Of a stretch of DNA of 41,815 nucleotides, positions 8,434-16,723 are shown one piece after another (positions within the stretch are counted from its first letter, which is position 1; each line of letters opens with the position of its first letter). This DNA is from Acetatifactor muris (GTDB lineage Bacteria > Bacillota > Clostridia > Lachnospirales > Lachnospiraceae). The position numbers and the translations under genes are program-made. The notes beneath the pieces were generated by a model, which did not search any database, was not told the origin of the DNA, and worked only from the letters and a program-made list of their open reading frames with translations. The stretch is from contig JAMPFR010000027.1 of the NCBI GenBank assembly GCA_023664365.1, positions 1 through 41,815 on the forward strand, written 5' to 3'.

Positions 8434-9315
8434 GCGGTTCATATTTTTCTCCAGACGGTTTAAGAACAGTTTTGCCGCTTTGGAAAAAACCTGATATTTT
8501 TTTGTAAAAAGATATACGTCTGACTGAAGATGCGGAGACAAAGGGCGGAACACTAAGGGATGGTTGCCAGTAGTGTTGATTAGATCATCAATGCACAGGG
8601 CATAACCAATTCCTGCCTCCACCATAAGTCCTGCATTATAGATCAGGTTGTAAGTGGAAACGATATGGGGATTAGGCATTGCATCTGAAAAGAATGTGGT
8701 CAGGCGGATGTTGTTGGAAGTTTGGCTGGGCATGATCAATGGCAGGCTGCCGAGTTCTGAAAAGGAGATTTCCTCTTTAACGGCAAGGGGAGAATCTTTC
8801 CTCATGAGGATGCCCCATGTTTCATAAAATGGGAGTTTCTGGTAATCATAGCGGGGACTGATTTCCGGCTCCAGTAAAAAACCCATATCCAGAAGTCCTT
8901 TATCCAGCCGCTCAGTGATGGCATCTGCATTACTGCTGAAAAAGTGGAACCGGATGTCAGGATATTCTTCCTGGATTGTTCGGATGATCTGCATGATGGA
9001 AAAAGTGGAACGGTGTTCGCCACAGCCGATATAGACATCACCAGTGATGCTCTGTTCGTTTTCCCGTAAGGCATTTTCTGTCTTGTCCATCAGGGAAATG
9101 ATTTCCTGGGCACGGCCACGCAGATAAGCACCTTCTTCCGTCAGGGTAACTTTTTTCCTTCCGCGGATTAAAAGCTGTTTGCCCAGGCTTTCTTCTAAGT
9201 CCATCATCTGTTTGGACAGTGTGGGTTGGGAAATATGGAGATATTCAGCGGCTCTTGTAATACTTTGTTCTTCGGCAACAGCGAGAAAATACTGCAGCAG
9301 TCGGGTTTCAATCAT
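8428..9315 (-). CDS. LysR-type transcriptional regulator
   Basis: The 295-aa protein has the LysR layout. Residues 1-60 form the winged helix-turn-helix (FLAVAEEQSITRAAEYLHIS, then QPTLSKQMMDLEESLGKQL). The rest is the periplasmic-binding-protein-like effector domain (DVYIGCGEHRSTFSI, a hinge near residue 165). Such proteins act as tetramers on T-N11-A sites and respond to a small ligand. The gene is divergent from the unit starting at 9409. The intergenic region holds TATTCA-N11-TGAATA, and the same kind of site precedes the units at 2028 and 4635. It is therefore the probable regulator of all three, and of itself. The ligand is probably a metabolite of the amide or acid handled by the locus. 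Confidence 0.9.
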   Translation of the reverse strand: MIETRLLQYFLAVAEEQSITRAAEYLHISQPTLSKQMMDLEESLGKQLLIRGRKKVTLTEEGAYLRGRAQEIISLMDKTENALRENEQSITGDVYIGCGEHRSTFSIMQIIRTIQEEYPDIRFHFFSSNADAITERLDKGLLDMGFLLEPEISPRYDYQKLPFYETWGILMRKDSPLAVKEEISFSELGSLPLIMPSQTSNNIRLTTFFSDAMPNPHIVSTYNLIYNAGLMVEAGIGYALCIDDLINTTGNHPLVFRPLSPHLQSDVYLFTKKYQVFSKAAKLFLNRLEKNMNRL

Positions 9316-9333
9316 AGGGGATGCTCCTTTTAG

Positions 9334-9379
9334 TATTCATAAGGTCTATTTGAATATATTTTATATAGTTTTTTGTTAT
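9334..9379. promoter_or_regulatory. Divergent LysR-type box and promoter region
   Basis: TATTCA-N11-TGAATA (9334-9356) is a perfect LysR-type dyad placed between the divergent LysR gene and the gene at 9409. Towards the + strand it overlaps a -35 TTGAAT (9350-9355), with a candidate -10 TGTTAT 18 bases on (9374-9379). It also lies 19 bases from the LysR start codon, as expected for autorepression. Confidence 0.8.
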
Positions 9380-9408
9380 TTTGCAACAGAAACATGAGAG
9401 GATTGGAA

Positions 9409-9633
9409 ATGAAAGAAGGAACAACAATTTGCCAGAGATTAATAGAGGAAGGTGCTGATTCCGTGATACTGGAACAGTACCAGCATTATCAGGCGACAGG
9501 TAATGTGCAGGGGCGTTATGGATTAGTCTGCCGTTTCCGCAGGGCAAAATGTGAAGAATTGAAAAAGGAAAGGGAGCAGCTTGCCTGTTTGGACTATATG
9601 ATTGCAAAGGTGGAAAATGCCGGTGAAAAATAA
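9409..9633 (+). CDS. Small conserved helical protein (paralogue 2)
   Basis: The 74-aa protein is of unknown function and lies directly behind the divergent LysR-type promoter. GAGAGGA lies six bases before the ATG. It shares length and layout with the protein at 6945-7178: an N-terminal acidic helix (CQRLIEEGADSVILEQYQHY), a middle basic part (RRAKCEELKKEREQL) and a C-terminal CLDYMIAKVE helix. The family is common in Clostridia near transporters and enzymes, with no established role. Its 3' end overlaps the start of the following amide hydrolase. Confidence 0.6.
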   Translation: MKEGTTICQRLIEEGADSVILEQYQHYQATGNVQGRYGLVCRFRRAKCEELKKEREQLACLDYMIAKVENAGEK

Positions 9634-10690
9634 AATGTGTTGGTGGAAAAAAGTGCTTTTGGCAGTGGCTGTATTATTCCTGCTGATTATCATAGTTGTT
9701 GCGACCTTGTTTTGGAGGGTGATAAGAACGGCAGCCAGTGTGGAAAAGCTGGAAAATGGCTTGTATTCCATGGAATATCAGGGCGATTATCATTTTGACG
9801 GTTTCCTGGAAGCAGGAGGCGCTTCTTCCGATTTGGCTGTAGCCGATTATGTGATTCAGGATATTGCATACGGATTGGTTGACCTTCATCTGCAGGGTTA
9901 TGGTTTTGGATGCAGTACCATGTCAGCATCGGATGGGACAGGCGGAAGCCTGTTTGGTCGTAATTTTGACTGGGGATATTGTTCTTCCATGATTGTGCGG
10001 ACTGCACCGCCGGAAGGGTATGCATCAATTTCCACGGTCAATATGGACTTTTTGAACATAGGGCTTGACTCGCTTTCGGAAGAAATGCGGATGCGTATTA
10101 TGTCAGCGGCAGCGCCTTATGCGCCTATGGACGGGATGAATGAAAAGGGATTGTGCGTCGCTGTTTTGATGATTGAGGATCGACCTGCTTTTTCTCAGGA
10201 TACGGGAAAACCGGATTTGACCACGACAACAGCGGTTCGGCTCTTGCTGGATCGAGCGGCCAGTGTGGAGGAGGCAGTAGAATTGCTTTCACAGTATGAT
10301 CTTCATGCATCGGCGGGTATGATGGTGCATTTTGCTATAGCGGATGCGGCAGGACGCAGTGTGGTTGTGGAATACATAGACAATGAAATGAGTGTTGTGG
10401 AAACATCAGTGGCAACAAATTTTTATCTGTCTGAAGGAGAAAAATATGGAATCGGGACAGAAGAAACCCATATCCGGTATGAAATTCTGGATGCTCTTTT
10501 ACAGGAACAAAAAGCCTTTACAATGGAAGATATAAGGGATGCATTAGACAGTGTCAGCAAGCATAATTTCAATTCGCCCTTTGCTTCTACGGAATGGAGC
10601 ATTGTTTATAACCAACAGACAGGAGAGATCCTGTATTATCACAGGGAAGATTACGATACCAGTTATTTTTTCCGGTTGGATAAGAAATAG
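9617..10690 (+). CDS. Membrane-anchored Ntn hydrolase, linear amide C-N hydrolase / acyltransferase (C45-like)
   Basis: This 357-aa paralogue of the lipoprotein at 3387-4505 has long shared blocks such as APYAPMDGMNEKGLCVAVLM, TTTTAVRLLLDRAASVEEAV and ASTEWSIVYN. The nucleophile is the Cys of FGCSTMS (about residue 99), with GRNFDWG following. In place of a lipobox it has one strong N-terminal membrane helix (LLAVAVLFLLIIIVVATLFW), so the catalytic domain should also face outward. The start is uncertain: ATG 9617 has little room after AAAGGTGG (9606-9613), while GTG 9623 has ideal spacing. Two differently anchored copies in one regulon suggest different substrates or sites. It precedes the ABC transporter genes in the same unit. 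Confidence 0.85.
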   Translation: MPVKNKMCWWKKVLLAVAVLFLLIIIVVATLFWRVIRTAASVEKLENGLYSMEYQGDYHFDGFLEAGGASSDLAVADYVIQDIAYGLVDLHLQGYGFGCSTMSASDGTGGSLFGRNFDWGYCSSMIVRTAPPEGYASISTVNMDFLNIGLDSLSEEMRMRIMSAAAPYAPMDGMNEKGLCVAVLMIEDRPAFSQDTGKPDLTTTTAVRLLLDRAASVEEAVELLSQYDLHASAGMMVHFAIADAAGRSVVVEYIDNEMSVVETSVATNFYLSEGEKYGIGTEETHIRYEILDALLQEQKAFTMEDIRDALDSVSKHNFNSPFASTEWSIVYNQQTGEILYYHREDYDTSYFFRLDKK

Positions 10691-10716
10691 AGGTAACGGG
10701 AGGCGGCAGCAGGAAG

Positions 10717-11499
10717 ATGAAAGAGGCTATTTTTCATGGAACAGATATGGTAAAAACTTTTGGGGAGACAAAGGTGCTGCAGGGAATCAGCCTGGAACTG
10801 TATGAGGGTGACTTTACGGTCATAATGGGTTCCTCCGGCTCAGGCAAATCCACCCTGCTTTATACGCTTAGCGGAATGGACCGGCTGAGTGGGGGACAGC
10901 TTTTTTACAAAGGAAAGTTTTCTGATGGAAAGAAGCCCTCTGATGGAAGGGTTGATATTACCCATGCCTCGGAAAAGGAACTGACATATCTCAGGGCGGA
11001 GGAATTTGGCTTTGTGTTCCAGCATACGCATTTGGTCAGCAGCCTGACGCTGGAAGAAAATATACGCATGGCAGGTCTGATCTGCAATTCCATGTCTGAA
11101 AAGGAAACGAATGAAAGAACAGAGGCGCTGATCCGTCAAATGCGTTTAGAGAAGGCAAAAGACAGACTGCCTGCACAGGTTTCCGGTGGGGAAGCGCAGC
11201 GTGCAGCCGTGGCAAGGGCTGTAATCACAAGACCAACGATTTTGTTCGCCGATGAACCCACGGGAGCCTTGAACAAAGCGAATACAGAAGAAGTGCTCAA
11301 TCTTTTGACAGCACTTCATGCAGAAGGGCAGTCGGTTCTGCTGGTGACACATGACAGGGAGGCAGCGCTGCGTGGGAACCGTATCCTGTATCTGGAGGAT
11401 GGCGCCATTGTGGGGGAACTGGCGCTAAAATCTTATCAGGGAAAAAATATAGAGAGGGAACGGGAGCTTGCAGCCTGGTTGGAAGGGTTTCTCTGGTAG
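10717..11499 (+). CDS. ABC transporter ATP-binding protein (MacB/LolD type)
   Basis: The 260-aa nucleotide-binding subunit has Walker A GSSGSGKST (about residues 38-46), Q-loop FVFQHTHLVSSLTLEENI, signature VSGGEAQR, Walker B ILFADEPTGAL and switch His in LLVTHDREAAL. The TGALNKANTEEVL block is typical of the MacB/BceA/LolD group, which pairs with FtsX-type permeases. That permease is the next gene. Such pairs export lipophilic compounds or peptides, or work in antibiotic sensing. A C-terminal extension of about 30 residues (LKSYQGKNIERERELAAWLE) is also common in this group. Confidence 0.9.
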   Translation: MKEAIFHGTDMVKTFGETKVLQGISLELYEGDFTVIMGSSGSGKSTLLYTLSGMDRLSGGQLFYKGKFSDGKKPSDGRVDITHASEKELTYLRAEEFGFVFQHTHLVSSLTLEENIRMAGLICNSMSEKETNERTEALIRQMRLEKAKDRLPAQVSGGEAQRAAVARAVITRPTILFADEPTGALNKANTEEVLNLLTALHAEGQSVLLVTHDREAALRGNRILYLEDGAIVGELALKSYQGKNIERERELAAWLEGFLW

Positions 11500-11533
11500 C
11501 ATGGGAGGAAAGAATGAAAGATTTCATTCCCCT

Positions 11534-11565
11534 CTGATTTGTATGTGCGCTAAAGCGCACGGATG
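11534..11565. repeat. GTGCGC hairpin repeat, copy 1
   Basis: GTGCGC-TAAA-GCGCAC (11545-11560) with conserved flanks CTCTGATT and GGAT lies between the ABC ATPase stop and the permease start. A second copy with the same flanks is at 27161-27192. It looks like a small REP-type intergenic repeat and may affect mRNA stability between the two genes. Confidence 0.6.
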
Positions 11566-11575
11566 GGAGCCGCGT

Positions 11576-13912
11576 ATGAAAATGTATCAAATGTTGCTGA
11601 AAGCAACATGGAAAAAGCAAAAGGGAAGTATCTGCGGAATCTTTTTGCTGGTATCTGTCCTTTCATTGTGCCTGTTTTCTTCCCTGACCCTGTATGTCAG
11701 CGGAAGGAATTCTGTGGAAGCGGAGATGGAGCGCCTGGGCTTTGGGAACCTTACCGTATGGGTCAGTGGCGGGAGAGATGGTCTTGCAGAGGAAATAGAA
11801 AATGTTCCGGATGTGGATAAGGTTACATGCCAGCCCCTTATTTTTGCCGGTTATGAAGTAAACGGGGGTTATTCCGATAACGAAGGCCAGCTGATTGCCT
11901 ATGACGGGTCGGTTCCTTACCGTTTCATTACTGCAGAGGGAAAGGAACTGTCCGTTCCTGAAATTGCGCAGGGGACCGTTTACATTTCTCCGGCTATGAG
12001 GTCCAGCTTTGACGTGGAAACAGGGGATACCATTCAGTTTGAATTATCCCGTAAGGAAGGCATTGTCAGCCTGACTGTTGCAGGTTATTTTGCAGACGGT
12101 TTTATGGGAAGTTCCATGATCGACATGAAGAGTTTTTTGATAAACAAAGAAGATTATGCTGCCATGCAGGAGGTGGTTTCCACTGCGGCAGAAGTGGATG
12201 TGTTGGGGCGGGAAGGCGCCATGCTGCATATTTCCCAGAGTCCCGAAAGCAGTCTTCCGGCATTGGATTTCCATCAGGCGGTCCAGGACGAATCGGACAT
12301 CTCCCTTTATACGGAATTTACTTACAGGCAGGAATCTATTTTGAATTACATGCTTTTGCTGCAGAACATTCTTTCCGGATTTTTGATCGCCTTTTCTGTT
12401 GTTTTATTTATTGTCTGTATCATTGTGACGGGTCATAGCTTATCTGCAGTAGTGGAACAGGATAAAAAGGATATGGCGGTGTTAAAGACTTTGGGGATGC
12501 CCGGAAAGGGAATCCGGAATGTATACCTGCTGCTTTATGGGGGTGTCATCCTGGCGGGATTGATCCTTGGGCTGGCATCAGCTGAATGGATTGCTGCCAG
12601 ACTGGCCAGAGGCCTGGTATCTTCCACAGGAATGCTGATCGCCGCAAAGTTGCCCTTTCTGCTCAGTTCACTGCTGCTCATGATGCTGGTTCTGTTATTT
12701 GCAGTATTCTTAATCCTGCGGACAGAAAGGATACTGGCGGTTGCCCCCATGGAGACCATCCGGGGAACGGCGGGAGGAAAAAGGGTGCAGACGGCAATCC
12801 ACCGGAGATTTTTGGAATGGGACATTGCCATGCGGGAGCTTCACTATGGAAAGAAAAATTATATCGCGTTATTTCTAATCGCAGTATTTTTAACGATTTT
12901 TCTGGCGGTCATCGGGCGGATGGGAACCTGGCTTGGTCCAAATGGGGAGGGCCTGATGAATGCTTTCAGTGTGGCGGATCATGACCTTGGCGTGCAGCCT
13001 TTTAACCGGGATGTGCCAATGGATGAGATTGAGCGGGTGATAGAATGGTATTCACCCATTCAGGAAACTTATGAGCTGGCGATGGTGAGCGTTACGGTCA
13101 ACGGGCAGGAATATGAGGCGAATGTGTTGAATGACACAGATTGGTTTCATATTTTAAGGGGCAGTGTCTGTGACGGGGACAGTATCCTGGTTACGGACAC
13201 CGTGGCAAATGAGCTTCAGCTTTCCATAGGGGATACCGTGCGGGTATCGGCAAACGGACAGATCGGAAATTATCGGGTGTCGGGGATCTACCAGTGTGCA
13301 AACGGTATGGGCAGCAACATAGGTATGAGTATGGGAGGATATTCCAAGATCGGTGATATCACCGGCTATATCTGGTGTTATCACTATATTCTGGAAAACG
13401 GAAATATGCGGGATTATGCGATGAATTATCTGCAGGAACATTACCACGGGATCGACGTCCATACCAACAGCTGGTCGGGACTGGATGGGATTGTCCTTAT
13501 GATGCATGCCCTGATCGTGGTGATTTATCTGATCGCGGCCGTGTTTATTATGGTTTCTGTGGCGCTCATCTCCGGGAAACTGCTGCAGGCGGAAACAGGA
13601 AATATGGCTGTTTATAAAAGTTTGGGTTTATCCACAGCAAGGCTCCGGCTTTCTTTTTCGTTACGCTTTCTGGCTGTGGTTATGGCAGGTACGGTTGCCG
13701 GTATCCTTCTCTCTGCCGTTTTTGCCGATGGGATGATCGGAAGGATGTTCCGGCCATTTGGAATTGGGGATTTCCATTCGGGGTTCAGCATGATGAGTAC
13801 GCTTTTGCCGTTTACTGCCATACCGGTTTTATTCTTTCTTTTTGCGTGGGCTTTTTCTGCGAGACTAAAGCAGGTGAGCATAGTAACTTTGATAACCGAG
13901 AATGATGATTAA
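11576..13912 (+). CDS. FtsX-like ABC transporter permease
   Basis: The 778-aa protein has a first membrane helix near residue 25 (GIFLLVSVLSLCLFSSLTLY), an extracellular domain of about 200 residues, three helices (from LLLQNILSGFLIAFSVVLFI), then a second FtsX-type half with another outside domain and three closing helices. This is the duplicated layout of BceB- or YtrF-like permeases. The true start is ATG 11576; the reading frame is open further upstream but that part crosses a repeat hairpin and lacks protein character. It forms the transporter with the ATPase gene 77 bases upstream. Likely regulated from the LysR promoter at 9350. Confidence 0.85.
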   Translation: MKMYQMLLKATWKKQKGSICGIFLLVSVLSLCLFSSLTLYVSGRNSVEAEMERLGFGNLTVWVSGGRDGLAEEIENVPDVDKVTCQPLIFAGYEVNGGYSDNEGQLIAYDGSVPYRFITAEGKELSVPEIAQGTVYISPAMRSSFDVETGDTIQFELSRKEGIVSLTVAGYFADGFMGSSMIDMKSFLINKEDYAAMQEVVSTAAEVDVLGREGAMLHISQSPESSLPALDFHQAVQDESDISLYTEFTYRQESILNYMLLLQNILSGFLIAFSVVLFIVCIIVTGHSLSAVVEQDKKDMAVLKTLGMPGKGIRNVYLLLYGGVILAGLILGLASAEWIAARLARGLVSSTGMLIAAKLPFLLSSLLLMMLVLLFAVFLILRTERILAVAPMETIRGTAGGKRVQTAIHRRFLEWDIAMRELHYGKKNYIALFLIAVFLTIFLAVIGRMGTWLGPNGEGLMNAFSVADHDLGVQPFNRDVPMDEIERVIEWYSPIQETYELAMVSVTVNGQEYEANVLNDTDWFHILRGSVCDGDSILVTDTVANELQLSIGDTVRVSANGQIGNYRVSGIYQCANGMGSNIGMSMGGYSKIGDITGYIWCYHYILENGNMRDYAMNYLQEHYHGIDVHTNSWSGLDGIVLMMHALIVVIYLIAAVFIMVSVALISGKLLQAETGNMAVYKSLGLSTARLRLSFSLRFLAVVMAGTVAGILLSAVFADGMIGRMFRPFGIGDFHSGFSMMSTLLPFTAIPVLFFLFAWAFSARLKQVSIVTLITENDD

Positions 13913-13927
13913 AAGGAGACGATGAAC

Positions 13928-14563
13928 ATGAAAAAAAACAAACTGAAAACCTGGGCTGCGATATTTACCCTTGGCGTATCGATACTGGCTGGCTGTGGGG
14001 CGGAACCAGAAGATCCGGGAGAACCGCCCGCAGAGGTGATCAATGGGGAAAGCACAAATGCAGAAAATAATTCTGTGCAGGTTGAGAGCGGTACCAACAT
14101 GGAGGAAACAGATAGCGGAGATGTGTCAGGGGATGAAGTTCTGGCAAATGCTATTTCTGTCCGTATTGGGAGGGATGGCTCTACAGAATGGAATGTGGAT
14201 ATGTATAACAATGATGCAGCCCTGACGATGCTGGATTATCTTTCCGGTTCCGCACTGCTGTTCCCTACTTATACCTATGATGAAGAAGGCGGGTTTGTGG
14301 CACAGAGTATCAGGGGAAGTTATACCAGGGATGACGAACAGACCATAGCTGATGTAAAGGCAGGTGAATTGTATTTGTTTAGCGGCGGGCAGCTTCGTTT
14401 CTATTTCAAAGACATAGAAGGGGCAGATATCACAGCAACGCCTGTAGGCTGTTTCACCGATATAGAAGGTCTGGCAGAGGCTGTGCAGGAAGCCTATACT
14501 TCTAATTTAGATGATACATGGGGAGTGGATGTGTATTTTTGGATTACAAAGACATTGGAGTAA
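13928..14563 (+). CDS. Cyclophilin-like-fold lipoprotein (paralogue 2)
   Basis: The 211-aa protein has a lipoprotein signal (LGVSILAGC, Cys23) and an acidic low-complexity linker. The C-terminal domain parallels that of 7813-8433: WNVDMYNNDAALTMLDYL, a central SIRGSYTRDDEQTIADVKAG and ELYLFSGGQLRFYF. The start ATG 13928 is preferred over 13922 because AAGGAG (13913-13918) then has a nine-base spacing. It follows the FtsX permease closely and ends the third LysR-controlled unit. A role as an outer-surface binding partner of the exporter is possible but not shown. Confidence 0.7.
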   Translation: MKKNKLKTWAAIFTLGVSILAGCGAEPEDPGEPPAEVINGESTNAENNSVQVESGTNMEETDSGDVSGDEVLANAISVRIGRDGSTEWNVDMYNNDAALTMLDYLSGSALLFPTYTYDEEGGFVAQSIRGSYTRDDEQTIADVKAGELYLFSGGQLRFYFKDIEGADITATPVGCFTDIEGLAEAVQEAYTSNLDDTWGVDVYFWITKTLE

Positions 14564-14576
14564 AAAGCGAGAAGAA

Positions 14577-14594
14577 AAGACAATAGATTGTCTT
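14577..14594. promoter_or_regulatory. Small perfect dyad between units
   Basis: AAGACAAT-AG-ATTGTCTT is an 8-bp perfect inverted repeat just after the lipoprotein gene. The short loop and the absence of a good T-run argue against a strong terminator. It could equally be an operator for the following SDR gene. Confidence 0.3.
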
Positions 14595-14657
14595 GATTAT
14601 CTCATCTATCAGATGGGACAAAACAGAACTACCAATTATAGATAGGAGGATGCAGAG

Positions 14658-15424
14658 ATGGAAAGCAAAATGTTAGACGGTAAGGTGGCAATCGCGTCAG
14701 GGGCAAGCTACGGCATGGGATTTTCAATGGCGGGTTTGCCAAAGAAAGGGCGAGGGTTGTGATGACAGCACGCGGACAGGAAAAGCTGGATGCTGCCGTA
14801 GAAACGCTCAGGTCAAAGGGGTACGAAGTGACGGGCATCGTTGCGGATAACAAGAAATTGGAAGATGTGAAAAAAGTCATTCAGACAGCGGTGGACGTTT
14901 ATGGCGACTTGGATATTGTAATCAACAATGCTGCAATAGGGGAACAGAAGATGATCGATGAGACGGACGATGAGTGGCTGGAACATGTTTATCAAACTAA
15001 TGTATTCGGTCCATTTCGTTTTATCCGGGAGGCTTTGAAAATTTTTCTTCCCAAAAATGAGGGATGTATCATGAATACCTCATCGGTTAATGGGGAGCGA
15101 CCGTTTTGTGGGGCATCCTACACATCTTCAAAAGGCGCGATTAACACATTGACTAAAAATGTTGCAATGCGTCTGATTGATACTGATATCCGGATCAATG
15201 CCGTAGCTCCCGGAGCTACTGTAACGCCTGCACATCTGGCAAATAAGGCAGGGAAACAGCCGGGCGGTGCAAAAATGCTGGAGTACAGCAAGCATTTTGT
15301 ATATTTCCCCGGATCGGAATGCGATCCGATGGATCAGGCGAATGCCTGTCTGTTCCTTGCCTCCGACATGGGAAAACATGTTAAGGGGCAGGTGATCCAG
15401 GTTTGCAACGGGGCATTCCTTTAA
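14658..15424 (+). pseudogene. Short-chain dehydrogenase/reductase, frameshifted
   Basis: The coding sequence starts at ATG 14658 behind AGGAGG (MLDGKVAIASGASYGMGFSM) and loses the frame at about 14728-14735. There the usual 'MAELFAKEGARVVMTARG' reads MAG then FAKERARVVMTARG in another frame. Comparison with the family suggests a deletion of about four bases. The remaining frame (from 14759) holds the NNAA motif, the active-site Tyr and Lys of YTSSK, and a normal C-terminus. The cofactor loop is separated from the catalytic part, so a working NAD(P)-dependent oxidoreductase is unlikely. The next genes are also redox enzymes in decay. Confidence 0.75.
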
Positions 15425-15460
15425 TCAAGAAACCTAGGAAAAGAGGAATAAAGGCAGAAA

Positions 15461-16394
15461 ATGGATACGAAAAATAGCGAGGAGAAACTTTTCGGTGAGG
15501 CGCCGGTGGGTAAAGCGGTGATTGCCATGATTCTTCCAACAATCATCAGTCAAATCATTATTGTCATTTATAATCTGGCGGACACCTTTTATGTGGGCCT
15601 GACCGAGAACGCCAACGCAGTGGCGGCCATTTCACTGTGCATTCCGGTTTATTCGATGCTCTCGGCACTCAGTAATCTGTTCGGGATCGGCGGTGCAGGC
15701 GCTGCGGCATGAACTCTTGGAATGCAGGATATGCATAGGGCAAAACGGGTGTTGAAGCTGTCCCTGGTCGGTGCCTTTTGTATTGCCGTCTGTTATGCCA
15801 TTTTTATGACGGTATGCCGGCATCCGCTTCTGCTTTTGATTGGTGGGGATGCCGGGACTATCGGTTATGCGGAAAGCTATGTATTCTGGACGATCATGGT
15901 TGGCGGGATACCGACCATCATGGCACCGGTGTGCGGACACCTGATCCGTGCGATGGGGCATCCCAGACAGGCGAGCTTTGGAATGATTTTGGGGGCGCTG
16001 CTTAATATCGGTTTTGATCCGCTTTTTATGTTTGTTTTGTTTCCCCGTGGAAACGAAGTGATGGGAGCCGCCATTGTTACTGCACTTTTCAATTGCCTGT
16101 CGCTGGTGTATTATGTGATTTTGTTCTGCGTTCATAAGATATTGGAAAAAGCGCACGGATCGCAAGGCGGAACTGGGGAATTGATTTTGGAAATTATAAA
16201 AGGCGGTATTCCCAGCTTTTTCATGGTGGCGCTTGCGATGGTTTCCAACTGTTTCCTGAATTCCATGATCTCCACACTTGGAAGTGAAGCGGTAGCGGGG
16301 CTTGGTATTGTCAGAAAGATTGACCAGCTTGCCTATGCAGTCAATCAGGGAATCACACAGGGGATGTTGCCGCTTGCGGCATACTGCTACGCAT
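15461..16394 (+). pseudogene. MATE family efflux transporter, stop-interrupted and truncated
   Basis: The gene begins normally (APVGKAVIAMILPTIISQII) but has an in-frame TGA at 15710-15712, where a coding triplet such as CGA would be expected (GAGAAA stop TLGMQDMHRAKRV). The frame continues to about 16393 (QGMLPLAAYCYAS) and is then joined abruptly to another gene's 3' part. The last third of a MATE protein is missing. A single substitution explains the stop, so this loss is not an indel-type sequencing error. It is a different MATE from the one at 2028-3390. Confidence 0.8.
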
Positions 16395-16656
16395 CTATTA
16401 TCACAGCTTTACCGGGCAGCTGCAGTGTGCAATCAACCGCATTTATGCGCTGGATCAACCGAAGAATCTGAAAAAGGCAGCTTTGATACTCAGTTCCGGC
16501 AGCGACCATGTTTGCTGTGGTGCTATTTACGAATATCAGAATTCATTTTTGAACTATCTGAAATTGGAGGATATGGGTATTTATTCGGCATATGGCAAAC
16601 AGAATAAGTCGGATGAGAAGCTAAAAGAATTGCGGGAATTTGGAAAGAGTTTATAG
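16393..16656 (+). pseudogene. C-terminal piece of a flavodoxin-type oxidoreductase
   Basis: Directly after the MATE break, another frame reads IYYHSFTGQLQCAINRIYAL, then DQPKNLKKAALILSSGSDHV, and ends in KLKELREFGKSL. This is the C-terminal half of NAD(P)H-dependent flavodoxin-family reductases. The N-terminal flavin-binding half is absent. The junction near 16393 is therefore a deletion that fused two neighbouring genes. No translation start is seen. Confidence 0.75.
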
Positions 16657-16723
16657 TAAACTGCTATATGTAACATAGTAACCATTTAAAAAATTTTATG
16701 AAAATAGTGAGAGGAGAAAGTAT

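Noticed and set aside
11468-11575. Upstream extension of the FtsX permease frame
   Set aside because: It overlaps the ABC ATPase end and crosses a repeat hairpin. The first protein-like residues start at ATG 11576.
16151-16160. GCGCACGGAT inside the MATE pseudogene, like part of the GTGCGC repeat
   Set aside because: Only ten bases match, the other hairpin arm is missing and the MATE frame runs through it, so chance is likely.
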